Assembly (NCBI GenBank): GCA_902168105.1 | Contig: CABHOY010000041.1 | Span: forward strand, 248,001-312,000 | From: an uncultured Flavihumibacter sp. | GTDB lineage: Bacteria; Bacteroidota; Bacteroidia; Chitinophagales; Chitinophagaceae | DNA: 64,000 nt | Direction of reading: 5' to 3' | In this document: piece by piece, positions 9,031-18,181 of the stretch | How positions within the stretch are numbered: the first letter of the stretch is position 1 | Layout: each line of letters opens with the position of its first letter | The notes under the pieces: model-generated | What the model was told of the DNA's origin: nothing | Seen by the model: the letters and a program-made list of their open reading frames with translations, nothing else | The model's database searches: none | Made by a program: the position numbers and the translations under genes

Positions 9031-10878
9031 TTACAGCCAGGGCGTATTCTGTGTCAGGTTAGGGTTCCTGTTACGCTCTCCCGGAGGTATCCTGAAAATG
9101 TAACATTGTTCATATTCCCGCTCGGACATATTCTGAAAATAGCGGGTCATCTGTGCGCCATAGGTATCTATACGCCAAACGCCACTACCATATGGAGGAT
9201 TCCACACACGCTCGATAGCTCTCCATCGGCGAAGATCGAACGGACGTTGTCCTTCTCCGAACAGTTCAACGATACGCTCCTGTTCAATAGCGTTAAAAAA
9301 TGCGTCTTTACTGGCAGTTTTATCAGCAGTTAAAGGAGGAAGATTTCCCCGGTGACGCACCCTGTTCACCAGCGCTATAGCATCTGCCTGTGGCCCGTTC
9401 ACTGCGTTCGTTGCTTCTGCATACATCAGGTATACATCCGCCAGACGCATAACGGGATAATTATAGGTACCGTCGCTGCGGCCCAGGCCAGCAGTATTGC
9501 GGAGGAACTTACGCAGCACATAGCCGGAATTACAGCCATCGGTATTATAGGTGATGTACTGAACACCGTCAAGGGTCACCGACTGGTTCCAGGTTTTATA
9601 AATGAAAGGCACCCATCCGGTCGACTTCAGTGAGATCATCCCAACGCTCCTTTCAAAATCCCACATAATAGAAGACTTCATCCTGAAGTCGCGGTTTGCA
9701 TAGCTTTGGGGATTTACAGCCGAATTAAGGGCAGTTCTCGCCCCGGCCGCAGATGGGTTCATCGGGATCATTTTGGGCGCAAAATCGCCTGTAATGGTCG
9801 ATTGATACCTGTCGGCTATTTCATACCGGGGAGATACCCAGCATTGGGAACCTTCATGGGAACGCCCAGCAACATCTCTCATCAGTTCTTCCCCCTGGTT
9901 GGTGCCGGTGCCACCATGCGTAAAGGCCATGATCATTTCAGCATCTCCATTGGCGACTGCCGTAAACAGGTAATAGTAGTTAGGCAGCTTATCTGCTTTT
10001 CCCAACTCGTCGCATTCGCCAGGTTCACCACCCCTGAAAAGTGTCAGACCATAATCATTGATAACCTTGCTGAAATCATCAGCAGCCGATCTGTAAGCCT
10101 GATCACCCGTTGCTTCATCCGGCGTGAATGTATCCAGTTCTGGCCAGCCGAATTTATTCCAGCATGCCCAGTATAACTGCACCTTACCACGGAAAGCCAG
10201 TGCTGCTGCTTTTGACGCCCTCCCTATCTCAGGCGCTCTCGCCGGCAGTTTCTCAAAAGCATAGGTAAGATCTGCGATAATAGAATCCTTTACCTGCGCA
10301 AGTGGTGTGCGTGTAAGATTGGCCACTTCTGCATTGTCAAATATCACATGATCTATATATGGCACGTCCCCCCACATGGAGATCAGCCGGAAATAAACCA
10401 TAGCTCTGAGCAAACGGGCTTCGCCCACCACTCTTTCCAGTTTAGGCAGTGAGGTTTCATTTGCCGCAGCCAGCATCTTCTGCACGTTTTCAATCACATA
10501 GTTTGCACGATGTACACCCCCATAAAGATGCTCATACATTTTGTCGAAGTTGTCGCCATAACCGGAAGGGTTATAGTCTCCACCATTATAGGCATCCCCT
10601 TTTTGCAGATTACCACTGGCAGTGCTGGTACCACGGGTCCTGATATATTCACCCTGTCCGTCGAAATAATAATCACGGTCGAAGAGTGGCCTGATATCGG
10701 CATAGGCGCCCATCAGGGCATAAGTTGCATCACCCTCTGTTTTCCAGAAGGAACCCGCTCCCAGTTCTGTGGTCGGTTCCCTGTTCAACAGGTCTTTCGT
10801 GCAACTGCTGGTTAAGAAAGCCATCAGGCATAACATACCAGCAAAGTATATTTTAACAGTAGCTTGTTTCATGATCAT
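9031..10878 (-). CDS. SusD/RagB-family outer-membrane glycan-binding lipoprotein
   Basis: A 615-residue lipoprotein (signal ending FLTSSC, Cys about 26) with the SusD layout: N-terminal TPR-like helices (ANYVIENVQKM, EARLLRAMVYFRLISMWGD near 150-170) and the C-terminal conserved block with YLMYAEATNAV, ERIVELFGEGQRPFDLRRW and a final PPGERNRNPNLTQNP-type tail. SusD caps its SusC partner and binds the oligosaccharide. It starts only 5 bp after the SusC stop, the usual arrangement. ATG at 10872 (MKQATVK) is an equally possible start. Confidence 0.95.
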   Translation of the reverse strand: MIMKQATVKIYFAGMLCLMAFLTSSCTKDLLNREPTTELGAGSFWKTEGDATYALMGAYADIRPLFDRDYYFDGQGEYIRTRGTSTASGNLQKGDAYNGGDYNPSGYGDNFDKMYEHLYGGVHRANYVIENVQKMLAAANETSLPKLERVVGEARLLRAMVYFRLISMWGDVPYIDHVIFDNAEVANLTRTPLAQVKDSIIADLTYAFEKLPARAPEIGRASKAAALAFRGKVQLYWACWNKFGWPELDTFTPDEATGDQAYRSAADDFSKVINDYGLTLFRGGEPGECDELGKADKLPNYYYLFTAVANGDAEMIMAFTHGGTGTNQGEELMRDVAGRSHEGSQCWVSPRYEIADRYQSTITGDFAPKMIPMNPSAAGARTALNSAVNPQSYANRDFRMKSSIMWDFERSVGMISLKSTGWVPFIYKTWNQSVTLDGVQYITYNTDGCNSGYVLRKFLRNTAGLGRSDGTYNYPVMRLADVYLMYAEATNAVNGPQADAIALVNRVRHRGNLPPLTADKTASKDAFFNAIEQERIVELFGEGQRPFDLRRWRAIERVWNPPYGSGVWRIDTYGAQMTRYFQNMSEREYEQCYIFRIPPGERNRNPNLTQNTPWL

Positions 10879-10883
10879 TACTT

Positions 10884-13800
10884 TTATAAACTCATATTTA
10901 AACCCACTGAATAAGACCTGTTCAATGGGTACGCGTTACTCCTGTTCCCCGTCAGTTCAGGGTCCAGTCCGCGGAAAGATGTGATCGTAGCAATATTCTC
11001 CGTAGCACAATAGATACGGAAGCTGCCTATACCGATCCGCTGCATTAACTTCTCAGGAAAACGATATCCCAGCTGAATATTCTTAAAGCGGACATAACTC
11101 AGATCATCCAGCCAGAAGGTCGTCTCCACCCGGTTATTGCTGCCACCCAGCCGGGGCCATTCACCGTCGCGGTTTTCTACTGACCACGGATTGTTCCAGT
11201 GGTCCCACGATGATGCGTAACGTTGTGCACCGAAGTTGATATTGTTGTAATTATTGATCCAGTAATCTTTACGGCCGGTCGCTCCGGTTATCAGGAATGA
11301 CAGATCTATTCCCTTCCAGGAAAACCCTGCATTAATTGCAGCACTGGTGGTAGGCCTGTCACGCTGCGTATTAGGGTACGCCTTCATATCATTTCCGTCA
11401 ATACGGCCGTCGCCGTTCAGGTCCTTTCTGATAAGATCTCCGGGAGATGCTCCCTGCGGTGTATTACTGTACACATCCTGCCATGTCTGCGCTATACCGT
11501 TATCCTCATAGGTATACAGGAAATGATATGGCATGTCCAGGAATGTCCATCCACGCCCCAGGAACTCGTTCCATTTTTCCAGTGTGGTAGTATTATAGGA
11601 TGCATTCAGATTGATACTATAACTCAGTTCACCTACCTTGTCCGACCAGCCGATATTCGCCTCAATACCCCGGTTACGCAGATCACCGATGTTCTTACGT
11701 GGCGCATTATACGCCCCTGTAAGCAGGATAGACATTTCCGAAGGACGGTTCATACCCGTCGTCAGACGATTATAGTAATCAAACTCCGTAGTCAGGCGAT
11801 TGTCCAGGAATCCCAGCTCCAGACCGATGTTCAGTACTTTCGTAGACTCCCACGACAGGTCCTTGTTAACCATTTTCTCATTTACAAACCCCTTTGCGAT
11901 CGTACCATCTATCATGTAGTGACTTGACCCCAGCGTAGCCTGTTGCTCAAAACGGCCTACGCCACTGTTATTACCCAGGCCTCCATAAGAAACACGGGCT
12001 TTACCATTACTAAGGAAACGTTTTGTGAAAGCACTGATGAATTTCTCTTCCGTAAAGCGCCAACCCAGAGCCACTGAAGGGAAAAAGCCATATTGATTTC
12101 CCGGTAGGAAACGAGAAGAACCATCGTAACGGAAATTAGCTTCGAACAGATACCTGTTAAATGCAGTGTAGCTTACACGGCCAATGTATGAGCGCAGCCC
12201 TTCTGTACTAGAGTTCCCGCCTGTAGACTGAATATCTGTCAGCGCCGCATCGACTTCATGTAACGTCGGGTACAACCGGTCATTACGGGAAGTACCCTGC
12301 GAACGGTCATACCAGAATTCCTCGCTATACACACCCAGCAGGCTGATATCATGATTTTCACCGAACGTCTTGTGATAGTTCAACCGGCCGTTCAGCATCG
12401 TCTTATATCCTGTAAAAGTATAGTTGCCTATACCGGCATTCTCCCCTACATATACACGGCTGCCAAAACCGCCTGTCTGAAAGTTGAACGAGCGGTTCGG
12501 AATATTGGCACTCCAGCGGAACTGGTTATAGTAATTCAATGTATAATCAACGCGACCTGTAAGACCTTTTATCGGCTCCCAGTCTACATATGCCGTGGCA
12601 TTGGCCTCTTGCCTGTTCTGCCGGTTCAGCATATTCTGGTATACTGTATATGGATTGTATGCCTGTGGATCTTCATTATAAGCCATTACGCCACCATAGT
12701 ATCCGGTCAGCGGATCATACGGCGTGATACCGGCAATAGCATATTGCAGGTCAAAGCCGGCTGTATTAGAGGCGTCATCATCTGTATAACCATCATTTAA
12801 TGCATAGGTATACTTTGACCAGTTGCCATTGAAACGCAGACCAGCGTTTATATTCTTACGCAACTTGTTATCATAATTGAAGCGGACGTTATATCTCTTG
12901 TAATCATTATTGATCTGTAGTCCCTTTTCATTCATGATACCGGCGGATATAAAGAAATTGGAATTATCAGTTCCCCCTGATGCAGAAAGATTGTAGTTCT
13001 GGATACCTCCGTCACGCATCACAACGTCCCACCAATCTGTATTGGGATAGCGCAGCGGGTCTACCATACTCATCGCCATCCACTGATCGATAGTACCGTC
13101 TTTAAAGTTATAGTTGTCGCGGAGTGTATTCACCGCAGCAGCACGCTGATGGAGGGTCAGTGCACGGGCATAATCAGCCATGAACTCATACGAGCGTGTA
13201 GGCACTTCAACGCCATATCCGCCGGAGAAACTAATCACTGTTTTCTTCTGTCCCTTACCCGATTTTGTGGTGATCAGGATCACCCCGTTGGCAGCCCTGG
13301 AGCCATAAACCGAAGCAGAGGTCGCATCTTTTAATATTGAGACGGACTCAATATCATTCATGTTAATACGGTTGATATCAACGTCCGGCATACCGTCCAC
13401 TACTACCAGCGGACTGGCATTATTAACGGTACCGAGTCCGCGGATCATCAGGCTTGCAGCGTTGTTTCCCGCCATGCCCGAAGACTGTACAACCGATAGT
13501 CCTGGCGCAAGTCCTGACAAAGCAGAGGACGTATTAGGCAATGCCCTGCTGGTGATCTTTTCGTCCATTTTTATGACAGATACCGAGCCAACAAGATTGA
13601 CCTTCTTTTGTGTACCGTATCCAACTACGACCACCTCACCCAATGCTTTCTGGTCTGACTCCAGTATAATATTAACTGTAGACGAACCGGAAAATGCGGC
13701 TTCTTTTTTCAGGTATCCCATGGAGGAAAAAATCAACGTGCCTTTGGCTGCACGCAATTGCAGGGAGTAATGTCCTTCTCCATTTGTAACGGTACCGGAG

Positions 13801-14039
13801 GAAGTACCTTTCAGTGACACACTTACACCTGGTAATGGTTGCTGGTTGGCATCTGTAACCCTACCACTGATGTTCTGATGTTGTGTGGTGTCCTGTTGAA
13901 AATAGTGCGTATCAGCTTCAGACCGCTTGCTTGCTACAGCATTTGTAATTGATCCTGCTGAAAGGAGGAGAACAGGCAGAATACTTATGGCATAGAGCCA
14001 TCGTACCCCCAGTCCCTGTGGGAGTAAATAAGTCATCAT
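10884..14039 (-). CDS. SusC/RagA-family TonB-dependent transporter of the polyuronate locus
   Basis: A full-length 1051-residue SusC protein: signal peptide (about 1-35), CarboxypepD-like domain (NISGRVTDANQQPLPGVSV, about 55-135), TonB box and plug (GEVVVVGYGTQKKVNLVGS; ILKDATSASVYGSRAANGV, near 140-260), then a 22-strand barrel ending in the expected aromatic/aliphatic terminus (SVGLNMSL). It imports the oligosaccharides released by the two downstream lyases. It is the first gene of a six-gene leftward operon. Control elements are probably the two palindromes upstream (14120-14135 and 14275-14286). No hybrid two-component or sigma regulator accompanies it. Confidence 0.96.
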   Translation of the reverse strand: MMTYLLPQGLGVRWLYAISILPVLLLSAGSITNAVASKRSEADTHYFQQDTTQHQNISGRVTDANQQPLPGVSVSLKGTSSGTVTNGEGHYSLQLRAAKGTLIFSSMGYLKKEAAFSGSSTVNIILESDQKALGEVVVVGYGTQKKVNLVGSVSVIKMDEKITSRALPNTSSALSGLAPGLSVVQSSGMAGNNAASLMIRGLGTVNNASPLVVVDGMPDVDINRINMNDIESVSILKDATSASVYGSRAANGVILITTKSGKGQKKTVISFSGGYGVEVPTRSYEFMADYARALTLHQRAAAVNTLRDNYNFKDGTIDQWMAMSMVDPLRYPNTDWWDVVMRDGGIQNYNLSASGGTDNSNFFISAGIMNEKGLQINNDYKRYNVRFNYDNKLRKNINAGLRFNGNWSKYTYALNDGYTDDDASNTAGFDLQYAIAGITPYDPLTGYYGGVMAYNEDPQAYNPYTVYQNMLNRQNRQEANATAYVDWEPIKGLTGRVDYTLNYYNQFRWSANIPNRSFNFQTGGFGSRVYVGENAGIGNYTFTGYKTMLNGRLNYHKTFGENHDISLLGVYSEEFWYDRSQGTSRNDRLYPTLHEVDAALTDIQSTGGNSSTEGLRSYIGRVSYTAFNRYLFEANFRYDGSSRFLPGNQYGFFPSVALGWRFTEEKFISAFTKRFLSNGKARVSYGGLGNNSGVGRFEQQATLGSSHYMIDGTIAKGFVNEKMVNKDLSWESTKVLNIGLELGFLDNRLTTEFDYYNRLTTGMNRPSEMSILLTGAYNAPRKNIGDLRNRGIEANIGWSDKVGELSYSINLNASYNTTTLEKWNEFLGRGWTFLDMPYHFLYTYEDNGIAQTWQDVYSNTPQGASPGDLIRKDLNGDGRIDGNDMKAYPNTQRDRPTTSAAINAGFSWKGIDLSFLITGATGRKDYWINNYNNINFGAQRYASSWDHWNNPWSVENRDGEWPRLGGSNNRVETTFWLDDLSYVRFKNIQLGYRFPEKLMQRIGIGSFRIYCATENIATITSFRGLDPELTGNRSNAYPLNRSYSVGLNMSL

Positions 14040-14119
14040 AACGTTAGTTATTTAAATAAGACAATAAAAGGCCTGTGCCGTGTTCTACCGGCATAGTACA
14101 ATAGCACTCCACCCTGGGA

Positions 14120-14135
14120 ATGCAAACGTTTGCAT
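14120..14135. promoter_or_regulatory. LacI/GalR-type operator candidate (ATGCAAACGTTTGCAT)
   Basis: A perfect 16-bp CG-centred palindrome, 81-96 bp upstream of the SusC start. Its core GCAAACGTTTGC matches the shape of LacI/GalR-family operators, including PurR-type boxes. No LacI-family gene is in the window, so the regulator would be encoded elsewhere. Confidence 0.6.
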
Positions 14136-14274
14136 ACTAGGAGCTGCTAATAACGGTTCTGTTAAGTGAATTTGTCATGCGTGGAATGATTTTTTAATTT
14201 CTGGATTTAAATCTTGGTCAAGGGAAACTCGTCTACAGAATATACAGTTCTTCAATTACAAATGTAATAAAAAG

Positions 14275-14286
14275 GCAATCGATTGC
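14275..14286. promoter_or_regulatory. Second CG-centred palindrome (GCAATCGATTGC)
   Basis: A perfect 12-bp palindrome that shares the frame GCAA-n-CG-n-TTGC with the site at 14120-14135. The centres are 153 bp apart, a spacing that could allow a DNA loop between two bound dimers. Confidence 0.45.
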
Positions 14287-14727
14287 AAGAAAATAATTTA
14301 AATGCTTTTATAATTATAAAACATCCGCTAACCGGACACATATTTGAATTATAATTCACTGTTTACCAACATACTCAGGTTAAGAAAACAATGAGTACAC
14401 AACGAAACGGGGTTCTTTACAGCTTCGGTAATACATCCGCATCTGCACAACCCGCACTAGTGCTGTATATAATTTATTATACAACCACTACGACCGACTA
14501 TTCCTCTATATAAATACCACTTCTTATAATCAGTACGCAGAAATTGTGGCTTTATTATCATGATCAGCAAAAAACAGCACCGTCTCAATTATCCTGCTGC
14601 CAATCCATGTTTTGTACATAATAATGCATTATTCCTTCATTGCTCCTTCGCCTCCATAAAAGGAACTTAGTCAAACCCGCATGAAGTGTCTTTTAAAATA
14701 ATGACAATTGAATTATATAAATATCAA

Positions 14728-14743
14728 ATAACGATCGGTATAT
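14728..14743. promoter_or_regulatory. TetR operator copy 1 (ATAACGATCGGTATAT)
   Basis: This 16-bp element, near-palindromic around CGATCG, recurs in inverted orientation at 15363-15378 just before the aldo/keto reductase gene. It ends 7 bp before the TetR start and overlaps a TATATTTG (14739-14746) that fits the Bacteroidota -7 consensus TAnnTTTG. That layout suits autorepression. Confidence 0.7.
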
Positions 14744-14750
14744 TTGCGAC

Positions 14751-15344
14751 ATGAAATTCACGCCCAGATCAGAAACTACCCGACAGTTTATAATAGAATC
14801 TATCGCAGACATGATGAATAAGAAAGGTTATGCCGGCACTTCTATTACGGACCTCGAAAAAGCAACCGGTCTTACGAAAGGTAGTATTTATGGGAACTTC
14901 GAAAACAAAGAGCAGATCGCCTATGCTGTTTTCGACTACAATCTTCAACAGCTGAGAAAAGCAATCAGCAATGCAGAAGATAAGTGCGATACCTATAAGG
15001 ACAAACTGCTGGCAAATATTGCGGTATATGCAACCCTGGGAAACACCTATGGTGGCTGCCCAATGATGAATACGGCTATAGAATCCGATGATACGCATGA
15101 GGGATTAAGACAGCGGGCAGCTGACGGCGTTTTAAGATGGAAACAGGACCTTACCACCCTGATCGAAAAAGGTATTGCTACCGGAGAATTCAAAAAAGAC
15201 ACCGACAAAGAAAAAATTGCCCTCGTTCTGATCGCATTGATCGAAGGTGGGATATTTATAGGCAAAACAACACAGCATCTTATTTTCTGTGATATAGTGA
15301 TGACCACAGCCAAAGAAACCGTCAAATCCATTTGTCTCAAATAA
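14751..15344 (+). CDS. TetR/AcrR-family transcriptional repressor
   Basis: A 197-residue regulator. The N-terminal HTH (about 8-55) is clear: TRQFIIESIADMMNKKGYAG, then TDLEKATGLTKGSIYGNFENK. The C-terminal ligand domain contains GGCPMMNTAIESDD, with a motif shared by TetR proteins of the YxaF/LmrA-like group. It is followed 59 bp later by the aldo/keto reductase. A shared 16-bp inverted motif before both genes suggests it represses itself and the reductase and responds to a reactive or toxic small molecule. The inducer is unknown. Confidence 0.92.
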   Translation: MKFTPRSETTRQFIIESIADMMNKKGYAGTSITDLEKATGLTKGSIYGNFENKEQIAYAVFDYNLQQLRKAISNAEDKCDTYKDKLLANIAVYATLGNTYGGCPMMNTAIESDDTHEGLRQRAADGVLRWKQDLTTLIEKGIATGEFKKDTDKEKIALVLIALIEGGIFIGKTTQHLIFCDIVMTTAKETVKSICLK

Positions 15345-15360
15345 AATTTTTTAATTTTCC

Positions 15361-15378
15361 ATATACCGATCGTTATAT
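15361..15378. promoter_or_regulatory. TetR operator copy 2, inverted
   Basis: ATATACCGATCGTTATAT is the reverse complement of the element in front of the TetR gene over 16 bp (15363-15378). It lies in the 59-bp gap between the TetR stop and the aldo/keto reductase start, which implies a separate repressible promoter there. Confidence 0.68.
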
Positions 15379-15403
15379 AATCACCATTAAACGTAAACTG
15401 AAC

Positions 15404-16444
15404 ATGAACTATAAGATCTTCGGAAAAAAAACAGGGCTGCGCGTCTCAGAACTGTCATTGGGAACAGGCAACTTCGGTACCCGCTGGGGGCACGGCGCTT
15501 CACCTGAAGACTCCAAAAAGATATTCGATATGTATGTCGAAGCAGGCGGGAACTTTATAGACACTGCAGATGCCTATCAACACGGTGAGTCGGAAGAGTT
15601 ATTGGCAGGATTCATTCAAGGCAGACGTGATGATCTGGTACTGGCATCTAAATTTACAATGGGTGGCGATACGCTGCTTACAACAGGCAACAGCCGTAAG
15701 AATATGGTCCGCTCAATAGAGGCCAGTCTTAAACGTCTAAAAACGGATAGACTCGACCTTTACTGGGCACATATGGCAGATGGTCAAACTCCTATAGAAG
15801 AAATTGTCCGCACATTTGACGACCTCGTACGTGATGGCAAAATCCTGTATGCCGGCTTCTCAAATTACCCTGCCTGGCAAATAGCTAATGCATCATTACT
15901 GGCCGATCTACGTGGCTGGTCGCCCATTGCCGGCATCCAGATCGAATACAATCTGATAGATCGTACCCCCGATAGAGAATTATTGCCAATGGCAGAAGCC
16001 CTCGGATTAGGAGTGACCTTCTGGTCTCCCCTTGCCGGCGGCACACTAACAGGTAAATACCGTACTCCGTCAAATGAAAATGAATCCCGTCAAAAAGCAT
16101 GGGGCGGTCACCTTATGAAAGGCGAAAGTAGCGACAGGGAAACACGCATCCTTGATACACTCGCGGTAATAGCGGGAGAACACAATGCCAAAATGCTCCA
16201 TATCGCACTGGCATGGATGCGCCAGAAATATCAGCATAGTTCACTTTCTGCGGTTACCATCCTCGGACCACGTAATACCGCACAACTCCAGGATAACCTT
16301 GATGCCTTGAATATAATACTTACTGAAGAGCAGGTAAGCAGACTAACTGAAGTCAGCGCAATCCCTTTAGGCTCTCCCCATGAAGTCATTGCGGGCTATC
16401 AGAAAGCGCTGTTCAGTGCGGGCTCCGGTCTGGTGCTTTCCTGA
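15404..16444 (+). CDS. Aldo/keto reductase
   Basis: A 346-residue NADPH-dependent oxidoreductase of the aldo/keto reductase superfamily, (beta/alpha)8 barrel. The catalytic tetrad is visible: Asp53 and Tyr58 (DTADAYQHG), Lys83 (ASKF) and His123 (YWAHMAD). The C-terminal ILGPRNTAQLQDNLDAL segment binds cofactor. I chose ATG 15404 (MNYKIFGKKTGLRVSELSLG) because the family begins here; the longer frame from 15332 overlaps the TetR gene and the operator. It is probably cytoplasmic and controlled by the adjacent TetR protein. Carbonyl substrate unknown. Confidence 0.92.
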   Translation: MNYKIFGKKTGLRVSELSLGTGNFGTRWGHGASPEDSKKIFDMYVEAGGNFIDTADAYQHGESEELLAGFIQGRRDDLVLASKFTMGGDTLLTTGNSRKNMVRSIEASLKRLKTDRLDLYWAHMADGQTPIEEIVRTFDDLVRDGKILYAGFSNYPAWQIANASLLADLRGWSPIAGIQIEYNLIDRTPDRELLPMAEALGLGVTFWSPLAGGTLTGKYRTPSNENESRQKAWGGHLMKGESSDRETRILDTLAVIAGEHNAKMLHIALAWMRQKYQHSSLSAVTILGPRNTAQLQDNLDALNIILTEEQVSRLTEVSAIPLGSPHEVIAGYQKALFSAGSGLVLS

Positions 16445-16492
16445 GTACACAACAATACGTCTATACTGTTCTCGATAATACTGTCATAAATG

Positions 16493-16514
16493 GCTCCTGC
16501 AAAATTGCGGGGGC
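16493..16514 (+). terminator. Wobble-rich hairpin after the aldo/keto reductase gene
   Basis: GCTCCTGCAA and TTGCGGGGGC can pair along their whole length if two G-T wobbles are allowed. The hairpin lies 49 bp after the stop. No clear T-tract follows, so this is a weak terminator candidate. Confidence 0.35.
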
Positions 16515-16631
16515 TATTTAGCATCAACTCAAACGAAGCCATAAAAATATGCTGATCCTGGGACATGCTTTCACCCCGTTGTGATTTTTAAACACAAATA
16601 CTTATTTTGAGGCATTAATTGAGTTTCCGTT

Positions 16632-18119
16632 ATGCATTTCTACTCCTTACATAAAAAGATGTCTTTCTCATCTGTTGCCGTTTTGCTTTTGCTGTTAATA
16701 CATAGTTCTGCATCCGGTCAGGGAGATCCCATCGTCAAAACACCCCGTGGATACATAAGAGGTATACAGGAGAAAGGAATCTTTGTTTTTAAAGGAATTC
16801 CCTTTGCCGCGCCACCTGTTGGAACACTGCGGTTCAAGGCACCTGTACCTGTACATTCCTGGAACGATACCCTCTCCTGCACCCACTTTGGAAATACAGC
16901 AATGCAATCTGCAGGAAACATTGAAACAGTAAAAGGTAATGAAGACTGCCTTCAGCTCAACCTTTACACGCCATCCCTGAAACCCAAAAAAGGTTTGCCC
17001 GTACTGGTATGGGTACACGGAGGAGGTATGACCGGCGGCAGCGGGATGGGACAGAACGGACATTCATTTTCACATAACGACAGTATTATCACCATCACCA
17101 TCAATTACCGTCTTGGCGTATTTGGGTTCTTATACATGGGAGACGTCGCCGGATATCAGTCTGCGGGCAATAACGGATTGCTCGACTGCATCATGGCATT
17201 GAAGTGGATCAGGGAAAATATTAAGGCCTTCGGTGGAGATCCTTCCCGCGTAACCCTCATCGGGGAATCCGCAGGTGCTAAACTGATCTCCGCATTGCTG
17301 GTAACGCCGGCGGCTAAAGGATATTTCAGTCAGCTGATATTGGAAAGCGGCGCTGTAAATTGTATCCGTGATATTGCCACAGCTAAAGCTATCCGCAAAC
17401 GCCTTATGGATACGCTAGGTATTTCCGATCCGGCTGATCTTCTGCACCTTCCTGCCGCCACCCTTATAACAGCACAAGCCAAGGTGTTAGGTGGCGCCAA
17501 AGGCACTAACTATTTTGGTCCTCTTCAGGATGGGAAACTGATCAGAGAGGATGCCTTACAATACGTCCGTAATCACCCGGATAGAAAAGTCCGCGTCTTA
17601 CTGGGCACCAACAAAGCAGAAAGTACGCTGTTCATGAACATGGACAAAAGATTGTATACGCCTGATTCAACCGTACTGAGCGACTGGTTCGGCGATAATT
17701 ATCCGTATAGTTATAAAGCCTGGCAGGCGCTCCTGCATATGTCCGGCGATTCAGCAGCTATTATTACGCTCAGCCGTTACATGTATCAGCTGCACACTTA
17801 CCGCCTGGCCAAAACATTGGCAGCAGGAGGATATAAAACCTGGATGTACTCTTTTGAACAGCTTAATAAAGGCGCTGCCGCCACTCATGGAGAGGAACTA
17901 GCCTATGTTTTCTATGAGCCGGGAAATGGCACGCCAGCTAATGTTCAACTGGCTGTACTGCTACATCAATATTGGGTTGATTTTATAAAGGGCGGCCAAC
18001 TCTGGCACAAATATGACAGAGAGAGATCGGGGATGATCTTCGCAGCAGAAAGCCATGTAGCCGTTCTGGATGATTATGAAGATCCCGCTCATCCAACCAT
18101 GGGATTTATACTACATTGA
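16632..18119 (+). CDS. Type-B carboxylesterase/lipase family protein
   Basis: A 495-residue secreted serine esterase. A signal peptide covers about 1-29 (SSASGQ). The body is an alpha/beta hydrolase of the carboxylesterase type: PRGYIRGIQEKGIFVFKGIP opening, the EDCLQLNLYTP motif, oxyanion-hole HGGGMTGGSG, nucleophile elbow LIGESAGAKL (Ser about 214), acid Glu in GTNKAEST (about 331) and His in ATHGEELAYVF (about 419). It hydrolyses carboxylic esters; natural substrate unknown. It is transcribed alone and converges on the SDR gene across a bidirectional terminator. Confidence 0.92.
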   Translation: MHFYSLHKKMSFSSVAVLLLLLIHSSASGQGDPIVKTPRGYIRGIQEKGIFVFKGIPFAAPPVGTLRFKAPVPVHSWNDTLSCTHFGNTAMQSAGNIETVKGNEDCLQLNLYTPSLKPKKGLPVLVWVHGGGMTGGSGMGQNGHSFSHNDSIITITINYRLGVFGFLYMGDVAGYQSAGNNGLLDCIMALKWIRENIKAFGGDPSRVTLIGESAGAKLISALLVTPAAKGYFSQLILESGAVNCIRDIATAKAIRKRLMDTLGISDPADLLHLPAATLITAQAKVLGGAKGTNYFGPLQDGKLIREDALQYVRNHPDRKVRVLLGTNKAESTLFMNMDKRLYTPDSTVLSDWFGDNYPYSYKAWQALLHMSGDSAAIITLSRYMYQLHTYRLAKTLAAGGYKTWMYSFEQLNKGAAATHGEELAYVFYEPGNGTPANVQLAVLLHQYWVDFIKGGQLWHKYDRERSGMIFAAESHVAVLDDYEDPAHPTMGFILH

Positions 18120-18130
18120 TACTAAAAGAA

Positions 18131-18157
18131 AAGCCTTCGTCCGTAAACGAAGGCCTT
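18131..18157. terminator. Bidirectional terminator between esterase and SDR genes
   Basis: AAGCCTTCGT and ACGAAGGC(CTT) form an 8-bp GC-rich stem with a six-base loop. An A-rich run precedes it and TTATT follows, so it can serve both converging genes. Confidence 0.8.
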
Positions 18158-18181
18158 ATTCATATAGTTGTAACCCTTCAG

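Larger units (their letters stand above)
14040..14750. other. 711-bp divergent control region
   Basis: This gap lies between the leftward SusC operon and the rightward TetR gene and has no supportable ORF. It contains two GCAAnCGnTTGC palindromes near the SusC side and the TetR-type operator at 14728-14743. The middle (about 14300-14700) is AT-rich with no feature that I recognise. Confidence 0.6.

Noticed and set aside
9706..10176. A 156-codon plus-strand frame opposite the SusD gene
   Set aside because: Antisense shadow of a clear SusD coding sequence with no protein-like features.
12351..12800. A 149-codon plus-strand frame opposite the SusC gene
   Set aside because: Shadow of the SusC barrel region; no start context or domain.
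15332..15403. Extended N-terminus of the aldo/keto reductase
   Set aside because: It would overlap the TetR stop and run through the operator; the family starts at MNYKIFGKK.
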